Origin: Chamaesiphon sp031376885
Lineage (GTDB): Bacteria > Cyanobacteriota > Cyanobacteriia > Cyanobacteriales > Chamaesiphonaceae
Length of the DNA stretch: 64,000 nucleotides
NCBI GenBank assembly: GCA_031376885.1
Contig: JANMEL010000301.1
Coordinates: 55,375 to 119,374, forward strand
Reading direction: 5' to 3'
Shown: in pieces, positions 35,339-43,531 of the stretch
Layout of the letters: the number at the start of each line of letters is the position of its first letter
Numbering within the stretch: the stretch's first letter is position 1
The notes under the pieces: model-generated
Seen by the model: only the letters and a program-made list of their open reading frames with translations
Database searches by the model: none
What the model was told of the DNA's origin: nothing
Translations under genes and position numbers: made by a program

Positions 35339-35503
35339 TCAGAGTTCTATTACCATGATGTAACCATCGTCCTCAAATTTTTGCACCAACAGGCGAGTAC
35401 CGCTTTTGGTTTTGATGATATCGTCAACTTTCAGCTCTCCATCTTTGTCAAACAAAAAACGAGGTACCCAACTGACTCGACCTTTCGGATTACTGCTTCT
35501 CAT
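35339..35503 (-). CDS. Small 54-residue protein overlapping the terminase-like gene
   Basis: ATG at 35503 to TGA at 35339. Its start lies inside the last codons of the small-terminase-like gene, overlapping by 14 bases, which suggests translational coupling. The peptide (RSSNPKGRVSWVPRFLFDKD, LKVDDIIKTKSGTRLLVQKF, then EDDGYIMVIEL) has strand-like alternation and resembles a small beta-barrel. No known family is recognised. A TTATTGGGGGATTGTTCCCCCAAT-like hairpin at about 35301-35326 lies 13 bases downstream and could end the transcript. Confidence 0.55.
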   Translation of the reverse strand: MRSSNPKGRVSWVPRFLFDKDGELKVDDIIKTKSGTRLLVQKFEDDGYIMVIEL

Positions 35504-36083
35504 TTAATTCCTTCAACTGTTTAATTGTAGTTTCTAATCCTAGACTGGTAGATTTCAGTTCGGTGGCTTGGTGTAACACCCCTATCGCAGACTGAAATAC
35601 ACCGGACAATGTTTTGTATTCTGAGGCGGTGTCCCTCTCCATTGGGGTTAGATATTCACCTTCTGCGATGGTAGATCGTAGGATGTTGTCAGCTCGGATT
35701 TTGGCGGCTTTCGCCAGTGACATCGAACCGGATAGGATTTCGGTGGCAAAGGCTTCTACATCGCAGACGAGCTGCTGTATCTTGTCCTGATATCCTTTTA
35801 CATCGGCTTCGATTAGGGCGGCTTGTATCCTCTGTTGGTGTGTGTTATCCCAATCTGCTACACGCTCATCCCAATTGTACTCTTTTACCCATTTTTGATA
35901 GTTTGGTGATGGTTTTGAGGTACCGACCCTTCCCGACCCTCTACTATTATTTGAGTTCGTCTCATCTAAATAAAGGTTATAGGATGAGGTCAGGGTGCGC
36001 CCTAAGCCTTGGTTTCTATGAAGTAGGTATGCTTGGTAGGCTTTTGGTGGCTCAAGCTCGTAGGGGTCTTGGAGTGACATCAT
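35490..36083 (-). CDS. Phage small-terminase-like protein
   Basis: 197 residues. The start PPKAYQAYLLHRNQGLGRTL, followed by a Ser/Asn linker, then YQKWVKEYNWDERVADWDN with an Arg-rich continuation, follows a pattern frequent in phage small terminase or DNA-recognition proteins (E-x2-KA-x2-AF-x2-YR-x-LG ... W-x6-W-x2-R-x3-WD). The C-terminal half is helical (KIQQLVCDVEAFATEILSG, GVLHQATELKSTSLGLETT). A small terminase subunit picks the DNA to package. No large subunit lies nearby, as expected for a satellite that borrows the helper's. The family call rests on pattern memory only. Confidence 0.5.
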   Translation of the reverse strand: MMSLQDPYELEPPKAYQAYLLHRNQGLGRTLTSSYNLYLDETNSNNSRGSGRVGTSKPSPNYQKWVKEYNWDERVADWDNTHQQRIQAALIEADVKGYQDKIQQLVCDVEAFATEILSGSMSLAKAAKIRADNILRSTIAEGEYLTPMERDTASEYKTLSGVFQSAIGVLHQATELKSTSLGLETTIKQLKELNEKQ

Positions 36084-36315
36084 AGGTTAGTCTGTTGTAG
36101 TTAATGATAGGTTGGGGCGGTGGCGATCGAACCCCCACCAGCTCTCGGTAGTAACTCGATCGCCAATTTGTTATTTGTTACGCTTATTTCCGGTGTCACT
36201 GACAAGGCTATTCACAAGGGTGTCTCACTTAACTATGTTTAATTTGATTCGATCGAACCAGTGGAGGGGGATTGGGTTAGTAGTAGTTCGATCGAACCCA
36301 ATCCCATGCTCTCGT
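36084..36315. other. Intergenic region with an 11-bp-arm hairpin
   Basis: GGGATTGGGTT (36268-36278) pairs exactly with AACCCAATCCC (36295-36305), with a 16-base loop containing TTCGATCG. It lies 10 bases beyond the end of the next gene on its strand, so it may terminate that transcript. A GGTTCGATCGCCACC stretch near 36120 resembles a tRNA T arm, but no tRNA can be folded around it. Confidence 0.6.
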
Positions 36316-36678
36316 TTATTTATTTTTGAGTATTTCTATCCACAGACATTGTTCTGGGTTCCACTCTGATTTGTCCTCAATTCGATTAATTGTCAAACCA
36401 AGTTTTAAACATTCTTCCTGAAGGATTCCATATTCATGTTCGTCTACCGAATATGGTTCGGTGGTTATAGCGAAGGGTTTTCCATCCTTAAACCAGAAGC
36501 GAGTATGATCGCCGATACCACCAGGAAACTCAGCATACATACAATCTGCATCAGTTGTTAATTTTCTTGAACTCAAACCCTGTAGGTTAAACGTCCGCTT
36601 AGTTACTTGGCACTGGTTGTCTTTTCCGAATGCTGTCTCACCATCAAACCATTTCTTCACGTCAATTTTCATTTTCAT
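36316..36678 (-). CDS. Island hypothetical protein (120 residues)
   Basis: 120 residues, soluble, mixed alpha/beta. The stretch KKWFDGETAFGKDNQCQVTK, later ADCMYAEFPGGIGDHTRFWF, and DEHEYGILQEECLKLGLTIN look folded. No motif is recognised. Two start Met codons (36678, 36672) are both possible. The stop is followed by a hairpin at 36268-36305. Function unknown. Confidence 0.5.
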   Translation of the reverse strand: MKMKIDVKKWFDGETAFGKDNQCQVTKRTFNLQGLSSRKLTTDADCMYAEFPGGIGDHTRFWFKDGKPFAITTEPYSVDEHEYGILQEECLKLGLTINRIEDKSEWNPEQCLWIEILKNK

Positions 36679-36711
36679 TCTCTCAATTATTTAGTAGTTG
36701 AAATTCGGTGT

Positions 36712-37062
36712 TCACACTTCATCTACATTGGGATACTCATCATCGTCGAACCGCTCTAGTAGATTCGATTGAATGTTAAAAGGCTTCCGATCGTCAGTGA
36801 AAACCTTGACCCAATCCTCGTCCCCATAACCCACGGTCAGGATTGTGTCAGGCTCAATACCCCATTCCTGGTAAGACCCGATGAACCGAACCCGTGCCCC
36901 TTCGACCCAACCAACAGTGGGGAGAGGGGGTATTACTCGCACAACTGCTGACGTATGAATTTTTACTCCTCCACAACATAAGATGTCTCCATTTATGCTA
37001 TCAACGATGAGCTGTTTACCGCTCTTGCCTACTACTATTGCTCCAACCTCGATTGCTGTCAT
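36712..37062 (-). CDS. Island hypothetical protein (116 residues)
   Basis: 116 residues, strand-rich (MTAIEVGAIVVGKSGKQLIV, ILCCGGVKIHTSAVVRVIPP, VGWVEGARVRFIGSYQEWGI), suggesting one or two small SH3/KOW-like barrels. The acidic tail is DDDEYPNVDEV. No catalytic motif is seen. It is followed by the 120-residue gene 33 bases on and likely shares its transcript. Function unknown. Confidence 0.5.
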   Translation of the reverse strand: MTAIEVGAIVVGKSGKQLIVDSINGDILCCGGVKIHTSAVVRVIPPLPTVGWVEGARVRFIGSYQEWGIEPDTILTVGYGDEDWVKVFTDDRKPFNIQSNLLERFDDDEYPNVDEV

Positions 37063-37143
37063 ACTTGTACCTCTAAGCGATTACGTTTAAAAAACTGTTT
37101 TTTACTGCTTGAACCCCTGTTTTAGGGGTATGGTGTTTTTTGA

Positions 37144-37443
37144 TGGGGACAGTGGGGACAGTGGGGACAGGAGTACAAAAGCCATACTAGGGAAGGCTTT
37201 TACTGTCCCCATTACTGCCCCATTGACTTTTTTTCGATGGGGACAGTGGGGACAGCATCAAAAATCGGTCAGGATGTCAGGATCTAAGTCATTCACGGAT
37301 GCGGGTTCCTGCAAGTCGTATTCTTCAATGCTGTCCCCACTGTCCCCATTAGCTTTTTCTTGTTTGGGGACAGTATCCGCGCCCTCAAACCCATTGCTAG
37401 ACTCTTTTTCAACCACTGTCCCCATTGTCCCCACTGTCCCCAT
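37144..37443. repeat. GGGGACAGT 9-bp repeat clusters at the primase gene 3' end
   Basis: Units occur at 37144-37170, 37239-37257, 37331-37348 and 37414-37441, inside and beyond the end of the primase/helicase gene, in both orientations. Inside the gene they encode GTVGTMGTV and GDSGDS. The period is nine, so the frame is kept. Confidence 0.8.
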
Positions 37444-40207
37444 GTCTTTTTCACTGCTCGAAAAAGAGGGGTTTAGAAAAACAAAGAATCGTGATAACTT
37501 ACCTTTAAACCGCCGCTGGTGAGTCGGACGGTCATCGCCCAACGGCGCAGCCAACCATCCGCGCTTCTGCAACTCAGCTATTAACAGAGCCTTGTTCACG
37601 CCCTGGCAGACTTCAGAGTTGAATACCGGAATAGGTACCCAAACCTCTGTTGCCGCGTCTCCCTCGTCGGATTTGACATATCCCAACAGGTTACGAACCT
37701 TCTGGTTGACATTTCGGTCTTTGAGATCGTAAACTCTGTCGGAATGTAGATTAGAAACAATAAGGTGACGGATTCGATCGCAAGCTTTCTTGACTTCAAT
37801 CGAGCCATCACCGCCGCGAGAATCGATCCAATCGTCAAAGACAGTTTTCACGGCCCAACTACAATCAGGTGGGGTGATGTCGGGTAGGATGCCATAATCT
37901 AGAGCCATTTCCATCGCCACTTGAACTAGAGCGAACCGATCGGCAATTCGCCCGATCGCATGACTACTGATGTCAGCAGTCAATTTATTTGCCGCTTCCC
38001 GAATTCGAGATTTTAGATTGCTAGCGAAATCAGGATTCCCTCGATCGACTACTAACCGAGTCAGCCAAGCATCGATCGCAGACCCTCGATATTTCTCACA
38101 AGCTGACTCTAAATCCTTGGCGAAATCTTTCGATGAGTCAGCATTGTGGATATTTTCAAACACCCCAAGAGGTGACGGTATTCTCATCGCGCCTTTCACT
38201 GGTTCTACCATTGGGACGGCTGGAATGGACGGCATCCGCACCTCTTGACCGCCCTTAATTGCGACCCCCGACTGTGCCATATAGTCGTCCAGACTAATCT
38301 CGCCAGTCGAGAGAAATAATAGATTCCATTGTTTCGCCGTGCGAGTGCCCAAATCCTTGTTCATACGGGTCTTACCTTGTCCATTACCCAACATATAGAT
38401 AGCGTCGCCTACCGCCTTCTCTGCTTGCCCTAGTTCGTCTTGGCAAAGTAACGCGCCGTTGCTCCCAGTGGCGATCGATTCCAGACCATTGGCGGTGGTG
38501 CGCCAAGTCGAGAACTTCTTAACCCCATTTACCGAACATGCTACTAACAGCAGTACGGTTTTACCCTCAGATGTCTGACCAACAAAATGGAAACCACCAG
38601 ACCCCATATCGGCGAACTCCAGTAGGGTAGCTGCGAACGCCGATGCCACTGCGAACAGCAGTCGCGAGTTACCTTTACACTTAGATCCGATCTCAGTCTG
38701 CCAACCAGCTAAATCACCTTTTATTTCAGTCGGTACGTCTGGTGACGGTTCGACATTTCGGAATCGGAGATTATCAGTACCGTAGGATTTATGAGGGGTT
38801 AGATAGTTGCCCTGATGCCATCCCGTTGAATCGGCTAGGGTAATCGTCTCGACATCCTCAGCCCCTAGTGTGTTGAGATACTGGACAAAATTCGATTTTT
38901 GCTTCAGCTTTAGATGGTACCCAGCGTCAACAAGCTGACTCACGGCGGCGGCTGTTTCGTGAACTATCGCCTTTCTCAGGAATAATCGGCGGGCTAGATA
39001 GCCTCTCACAGTTTGGAATTCTAGCCATAATGCAGACCCACACCCATCAGTGTTGGTAACGTAGCTGATGATTTCCAGATGATTCCCAATCCGTTCGCGC
39101 TTCCTCTTCATTGGTGCAGATTCATCGTCGTAGCCATCGGCGGTGTCATCTTTGACCAAGGAAACCATCCACAGCCCACCCGCTGGTGAGGACTCGAAAT
39201 AAGGACATCGCCGCTTGTCCTCTTCTGTGGCGGGGGAATTCTTGCCATTCCAAGCGGCTAAAATGTTGTTAACGCCCTCAGTCTGACAGGACGGCGAGGG
39301 GTTGTCAGACTGAGCAGAATCCCAAATACTATCTGCCTCAATGTCGTCAAGCGACGGTGAGCAACCCGAACAGAAGCGATCGAACAAATTACGGGCATCT
39401 CCCATATATTGCTGTCCGGTCGAGTTTAAGTAATCAGCCGTCCCAATCAAATCACGCGCTAGTGTTGCCCCTGCGTCATTCCGACCGCCTTCAGATACCC
39501 CACCCAACAACTCTCGGTTTGACTTCGCTAGACAATTCTCTAGTGGGATGGCGATATTAGATGAGGTAGCAGATTTCGGTGTTGGCGGCTTCCGATCCTG
39601 CTTCTGCTTCTGCTTAGTCTCCTTGACCACTACCGGAGTCGGAGGGATTAACGAGCGCAGTTCATCGTAGGAATATCGGGTTCCAGATTTGCTGACGATC
39701 GAGGCTAATTCGCCCGTCTTCTGATGTTTGAAGCCAGCGAGTCGCATTACTCGCGACGGGTTTTTAATCGTTTTATCACCCTTGGAATAATTGAGTAAAT
39801 CGGTTTGAAGTGTGCGCCAAATTTCAACGTCGATCGGTTCATCAAACACCCAATAACTATGTATCGACTTGCCGCCCGTATCTACTTGGAATGTTGGCTC
39901 TGGTAAGCTGAGGGACTGCCAAAGGAATAATTGATCTTCCTTGGGTAGATCGTCGTGTTCGTAAAACACTGCCTTTCCTTCTGTGACATCGGCATCCTTA
40001 TCCCCGCCGCCATTCACTACTAGATAAATGTTGAACCCGTTGTTGTTGAGGTTGACTAGTTTGGATGGGATGACGGGGCATTTAGCGGACAACTTGAGCG
40101 GATTATTTTCGGAGATAGCTCGGTAATAGACCGTATCCGTCCTTGTATCCCAGTAGTTGACATTGTTCTGTGGTTTCGGTCTGTAGATGCTCTGTAGGTG
40201 CTGTCAT
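37258..40207 (-). CDS. Primase-helicase (DUF927) replication protein, frameshifted near its start
   Basis: The main frame (stop 37258) is open for over 944 codons. Its N-terminal part (FNIYLVVNGGGDKDADVTEG, VFYEHDDLPKEDQ, FQVDTGGKSIHSYWVF, NPSRVMRLAGFKH) is the primase-like domain found in cyanobacterial plasmid and island replication proteins. The C-terminal part is a DUF927 ATPase: GQTSEGKTVLLL as Walker A, ALLCQDELGQAE as Walker B. No ATG exists in this frame before the conserved region, only a TTG at 40092. An ATG at 40207 opens the +1 frame (MTAPTEHLQTETTEQCQLLG, YKDG) and the expected continuation DTVYYRAIS is in the main frame. One base has been gained or lost near 40130-40145. Confidence 0.75.
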
Positions 40208-40287
40208 TGTGATAAAATTAGGATACATTTTTAATTGATTTCACGGGGGCTGAAACGCAGGTATAGAGGCGTTTCAGCCCTTCTGAT

Positions 40288-40491
40288 TTACTCGAAGAGA
40301 GTAAATTGTTTGCCCTCCCCTTTTGGTTTTAAAAATGTTAAATTTGTCAAACGAGGATCTGCTTTTGACAACCATTTCAGCCAGCGATCGCACTCAGCAC
40401 AGCGCAAAGCGGCGGCGTGGTATTGATTCCCACTAGCGACTACTACAGCCGGAATATTTGGATGGTCGGGACAGCGCGGATCGGTTTTCAT
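40288..40491 (-). CDS. Small zinc-ribbon-like island protein
   Basis: 67 residues. Two Cys pairs or Cys/His groups (CPDHPNIPAVVV and LRCAECDRWLKWLSK) could bind zinc. The ATG at 40491 overlaps the stop of the upstream gene by four bases, so translation is coupled. Similar short zinc-ribbon proteins occur beside replication genes of cyanobacterial mobile elements. Function unknown. Confidence 0.55.
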   Translation of the reverse strand: MKTDPRCPDHPNIPAVVVASGNQYHAAALRCAECDRWLKWLSKADPRLTNLTFLKPKGEGKQFTLFE

Positions 40492-40775
40492 GTTGTGGGT
40501 GTGTAATTGTCAGAACTGGGCAGGCTGGAGAGGTATCGATCGATAGCGATCTGATGCTGAGGGGTTCCCGCGTTAACCATCCAGTCTCTAAATAAATCCC
40601 TATTCCACTGGATCCGAGTACTGTCTGGCATGACGAGGTAGTGAATATTGCGAATCAACTTGCCAGTACTCCGAAGATTCTTTAAGTAGTCTTGTGAGAT
40701 TCCCTCGCTAACGCAAAGTTGTCCTGTGCTGACCATTTGCCATCGGGTAGGAGGGCGGGCGATTGTGTGAGGCAT
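40488..40775 (-). CDS. Possible excisionase-like DNA-binding protein
   Basis: 95 residues. The order TGQLCVSEGISQDYLKNLRS, then TGKLIRNIHYLVMPDSTRIQ and WNRDLFRDWM, resembles a winged helix-turn-helix of the excisionase/AlpA type, where a helix pair is followed by a target residue strand. It lies between the integrase side and the replication genes of the island, where directionality factors are often found. The gene overlaps the zinc-ribbon gene by four bases. The call is from layout and pattern only. Confidence 0.45.
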   Translation of the reverse strand: MPHTIARPPTRWQMVSTGQLCVSEGISQDYLKNLRSTGKLIRNIHYLVMPDSTRIQWNRDLFRDWMVNAGTPQHQIAIDRYLSSLPSSDNYTPTT

Positions 40776-40889
40776 AGAAATTTAAGATTTGGGGTAGACA
40801 GCACTGAGTAAGGGGAGTTCAGCGGTGTTGTTATAAACATAAGCCGATCGCCCCGATTAAATACTCTCCTGGGGATGACAGATTATTTT

Positions 40890-42038
40890 CTACCGATAAA
40901 TCTGTGACAAGTTGATGGGGTTGGGTCTTAAATCATTCAAGTGCTTGTTCCATGCCTTGTACCTCTTCTTGCATTCATCCCGATCGCAACGCCAAGAATA
41001 CACCCCTGTGCGTGGTAACTTTTCAAACCTGTATCTGTAACAAAATTGGCACTGACAGAATACAAATCGCTCTTCTGTCCCGTCGCTTTGCCTTTTAATA
41101 TTTTTTTGATTAATCTTTTCACGGTGCTTGTCTGGTAATGCTGCAAAATATTCGGGACATTCTTTCGTTAACCGATGAGTTAACTTCTTATCGAAATCAA
41201 GAAGATCATGAAAATCAGTAGAAACTATACGCAATCTTCGTATAGTTTCTATAACACGATAAGCATATGAATTCACTTCAGGTTGATGAAATGTCAACTC
41301 TGATTCGAGTTTTCTTATTTTTTCCGTGAGTTCTTTAACCTGATATAAAAACTCCATATTTTTGTTCTTATTTTCGTCTCTATTCATCAGAGATTCTATT
41401 CTTTTAATCTCTGATTTGTGAGTAAGTTTTATTCTTTCCTTCTCTGCTAAACTTGGCGCGATAGAGTTGATGGTGTAGTCGTGGTTAATATTATTTAACA
41501 TCCCCAAAGGCAAAGGCTGCATCATTTGTAGATACTTTATTGTCAAATCGAGGTAAAGATAATCCTCCCAAGCTACCCCCTCGCTATTAAGAAAAGTCTT
41601 GAGAATCTTATCTGCTTCCTGTGGGGAATTAATTCTTTCTTCAAGCTCTGTCTTAATCTTCGCAATTGTCATATTGCTCTTGCCTATGAGGATTTCAGTA
41701 GAATCAAAGTCTATCGATGTTTGGGGAAACCTGTACTTTTGTAGTGAAAAGAAAATATATAGTAATTCAGACTCTTGATTATTCAAATCTCTCTTGATGA
41801 TCTTCATAATGTCTGACCATAAAACATCTAGCTCTATACAGAGAGGGATTTTGTTAATAGCTTCTATTGTCTTAGGGGTCATTTTATAGGCTCCAAAGAA
41901 TCTTCTAAGTAAAAATATATCTAGCTTCGGAGCGTTAACAAACTCATAAAATATCAATGAATTGGGAAGAGAATGCTTACCAATCTGAATAATTTTTAAG
42001 GTTGATGGAAGCGGTGTATCCTGTATCAAATCTGCCAT
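40890..42038 (-). CDS. Island protein of unknown function with coiled coil and Cys cluster
   Basis: 382 residues, richer in Asn, Lys and Ile than its neighbours. Residues 1-190 are helical with no recognised motif. Residues about 195-250 form a coiled coil (EIKRIESLMNRDENKNKNME; YQVKELTEKIRKLESEL). The C-terminus has a likely zinc site: Cys328, Cys330, Cys333 (FCQCQFCYRY) and Cys351, Cys356 (WRCDRDECKKRYKAWNKHL). This C-terminus resembles the short zinc knuckles at the ends of some HTH or nuclease-associated proteins. It could be a regulator, a helper-phage interference factor or another cargo function. It is placed directly after the integrase gene. Confidence 0.5.
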   Translation of the reverse strand: MADLIQDTPLPSTLKIIQIGKHSLPNSLIFYEFVNAPKLDIFLLRRFFGAYKMTPKTIEAINKIPLCIELDVLWSDIMKIIKRDLNNQESELLYIFFSLQKYRFPQTSIDFDSTEILIGKSNMTIAKIKTELEERINSPQEADKILKTFLNSEGVAWEDYLYLDLTIKYLQMMQPLPLGMLNNINHDYTINSIAPSLAEKERIKLTHKSEIKRIESLMNRDENKNKNMEFLYQVKELTEKIRKLESELTFHQPEVNSYAYRVIETIRRLRIVSTDFHDLLDFDKKLTHRLTKECPEYFAALPDKHREKINQKNIKRQSDGTEERFVFCQCQFCYRYRFEKLPRTGVYSWRCDRDECKKRYKAWNKHLNDLRPNPINLSQIYR

Positions 42039-42106
42039 ACAATTAAGTTATTGATAATTATTTTCTGACCCACAGTTAACCGTCTAAATTAACTGTGGGT
42101 ATTTTA

Positions 42107-43189
42107 CTATTCAATCTCTACGAATACGCTTCTAGTCTCGATCGCGTCAGAGTAGAATTTGTGCATCGTATGGGGGTCATGACCAGCCGCCGCCGCTACT
42201 TCGATATAGTTCTCGCCATTGAGTAAAGCGTTTCTAACCGAAGTCTTACGGGTGGTGTACGGCTTGCGATAATCGACCCCAACTTCCCCCAGTACGATCC
42301 GCCATAACCGCCGGAAATTTCCGTTATCGACTGGTAGACCTTCGCGGCTGGTGAAGATTAAGTCGTCAGGTTTCGGATTAACCTTCTGATACCGACTCGA
42401 CAACATTTTGGCGATCGATGAATTGAGATGAACCACCCGCCCCCGCTTAGTCTTGTTACTGGCAAACCAGACGGTACTAAAATCACTGCCGATATCTCTC
42501 CAAACCAGGTCGCGTACCTCTTGCGGTCTACATCCCATCGTCAGTCGAAAGATAACGTAGTCTAGGTAATTGGAGTAATGGGGGCTATTGCGGAAACCAT
42601 CGATGATTCTCCGAACTTCATCTTTACTAAATGCGGGGTTGGGCTGAGAGGGGACAGACTTGAACCGATCTTCCACACCATTCCACGGATTGAGGGCGGG
42701 AAGCTGAAATCGTTGCTTACCCCACTCCCACGCGCTCTCTAGAAGCCATATTCGTTGTTTGGCTGTATCTGGCTTCAACGTGTCTCGACACACCAGGGCG
42801 AACGCTTCAGTGTGGAATCGATCGACATCAGCCGCCCTAACTTTCAAATGCTTCTCTAGCATCTTGCCTAGATACTTGTAGCGGGTATCGATCGATTCCT
42901 TACTCAGTCCCTCGTGCTTCTGTTGATGTTCGGTGAACGCTTTGAATAGGTCTACAACACTGATTCCGGTAATCTCTTGGCGTTTCTTTTGGGGCTGATA
43001 TTTAACCAGCGTGGGGTCGTAGTAGCCATACCTAACATCATTTTCGATATCAGCCTTTAATGACTGAGCCTTCCCGCGTCCGGTGTTGGAATCTTCAATA
43101 CCCAGAGACAAAACTTTCCGCTTACCAGTATTGGGGCAAGTCCAGCGCAACCGCAACAAACTGCGATGATTCTCGATAGTAACTTTCAT
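42107..43189 (-). CDS. int: Tyrosine recombinase (integrase) of the island
   Basis: 360 residues from the ATG at 43189; the frame extends to a TTG at 43279, but the extra part matches non-coding sequence in the left remnant. The N-terminal arm-binding-like domain is KVTIENHRSLLRLRWTCP, the core-binding domain spans about 80-180, and the catalytic domain follows. The catalytic set is Arg221 (TMGCRPQEVRDL), Lys near 247-249 (NKTKRGRVVHL), Arg314 (YTTRKTSVRN, with Tyr in place of the usual His), His337 (AAAAGHDPHTM) and the nucleophile Tyr346 (KFYSDAI). It is next to the tRNA-Pro 3' end, as expected for tRNA-specific integration. Confidence 0.9.
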   Translation of the reverse strand: MKVTIENHRSLLRLRWTCPNTGKRKVLSLGIEDSNTGRGKAQSLKADIENDVRYGYYDPTLVKYQPQKKRQEITGISVVDLFKAFTEHQQKHEGLSKESIDTRYKYLGKMLEKHLKVRAADVDRFHTEAFALVCRDTLKPDTAKQRIWLLESAWEWGKQRFQLPALNPWNGVEDRFKSVPSQPNPAFSKDEVRRIIDGFRNSPHYSNYLDYVIFRLTMGCRPQEVRDLVWRDIGSDFSTVWFASNKTKRGRVVHLNSSIAKMLSSRYQKVNPKPDDLIFTSREGLPVDNGNFRRLWRIVLGEVGVDYRKPYTTRKTSVRNALLNGENYIEVAAAAGHDPHTMHKFYSDAIETRSVFVEIE

Positions 43190-43190
43190 G

Positions 43191-43210
43191 GGGGTAAAAA
43201 TGGGGGTAAA
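43191..43210. promoter_or_regulatory. Paired GGGGTAAA boxes at the integrase start
   Basis: GGGGTAAA at 43191 and 43203, spacing 12, immediately before the integrase ATG. These may be arm-type sites or an autoregulatory operator; the same pair occurs near the left att. Confidence 0.5.
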
Positions 43211-43335
43211 TGTGTCATGCCTTAACACCCCTAAACACCCTTTCATTCTCAATAAGAGAACGCAAAAAAGTTTCAACAAAGTCTAATGACAATGCCGAAA
43301 CCCTTTGTTAGTGCTGTTTTTACCCTAGTCTTAAA

Positions 43336-43412
43336 TGGTCGGAATGGTCGGAATCGAACCGACGACCCCTGCTTCCCGAAAGCAGTGCGCTACCAAGCTG
43401 CGCTACATCCCG
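43336..43412 (-). tRNA. tRNA-Pro (anticodon CGG)
   Basis: The cloverleaf folds fully. Acceptor CGGGATG pairs with CATTCCG, the anticodon arm is CTGCT-TTCGGGA-AGCAG with CGG, and the T arm is GTCGG-TTCGATT-CCGAC. Discriminator A is followed by an encoded CCA. It is the integration target of the island, whose integrase lies beyond its 3' end. Confidence 0.95.
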
Positions 43413-43531
43413 CGATCTGAATATACTCCCCCATTTTATCATCAAAAAGTGATAGTTAGATCGTTATGGGCATGTGATAATTGGTTGTTCGCAATTATCA
43501 ATTTTTCTTAGGATCTAACTGGAGTATCGTC

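Larger units (their letters stand above)
33591..43385. mobile_element. 9.8-kb genomic island integrated in tRNA-Pro(CGG); satellite-like
   Basis: The island is bounded by a 48-bp duplication of the tRNA 3' half, with the integrase next to the intact tRNA. Cargo genes are nearly all on the minus strand: integrase, a 382-residue unknown protein, a possible excisionase, a zinc-ribbon protein, a primase/DUF927 helicase, three small unknown proteins, a small-terminase-like protein, a ribbon-helix-helix protein and a coiled-coil protein. No capsid, portal, tail, large terminase, conjugation or resistance gene is present. Its tandem repeat has a 9-bp period, unlike the 7-bp repeats elsewhere. Gene content resembles a phage satellite; a plasmid-derived integrative element is the main alternative. 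Confidence 0.8.

Noticed and set aside
36084..36160. tRNA-like sequence near GGTTCGATCGCCACC
   Set aside because: No anticodon arm or matching acceptor stem can be placed around it.
37109..37522. A 137-codon rightward gene across the end of the primase gene
   Set aside because: It is the opposite strand of the repeat-rich primase 3' end; its sequence is made of repeat-coded GDSGDS-like stretches.
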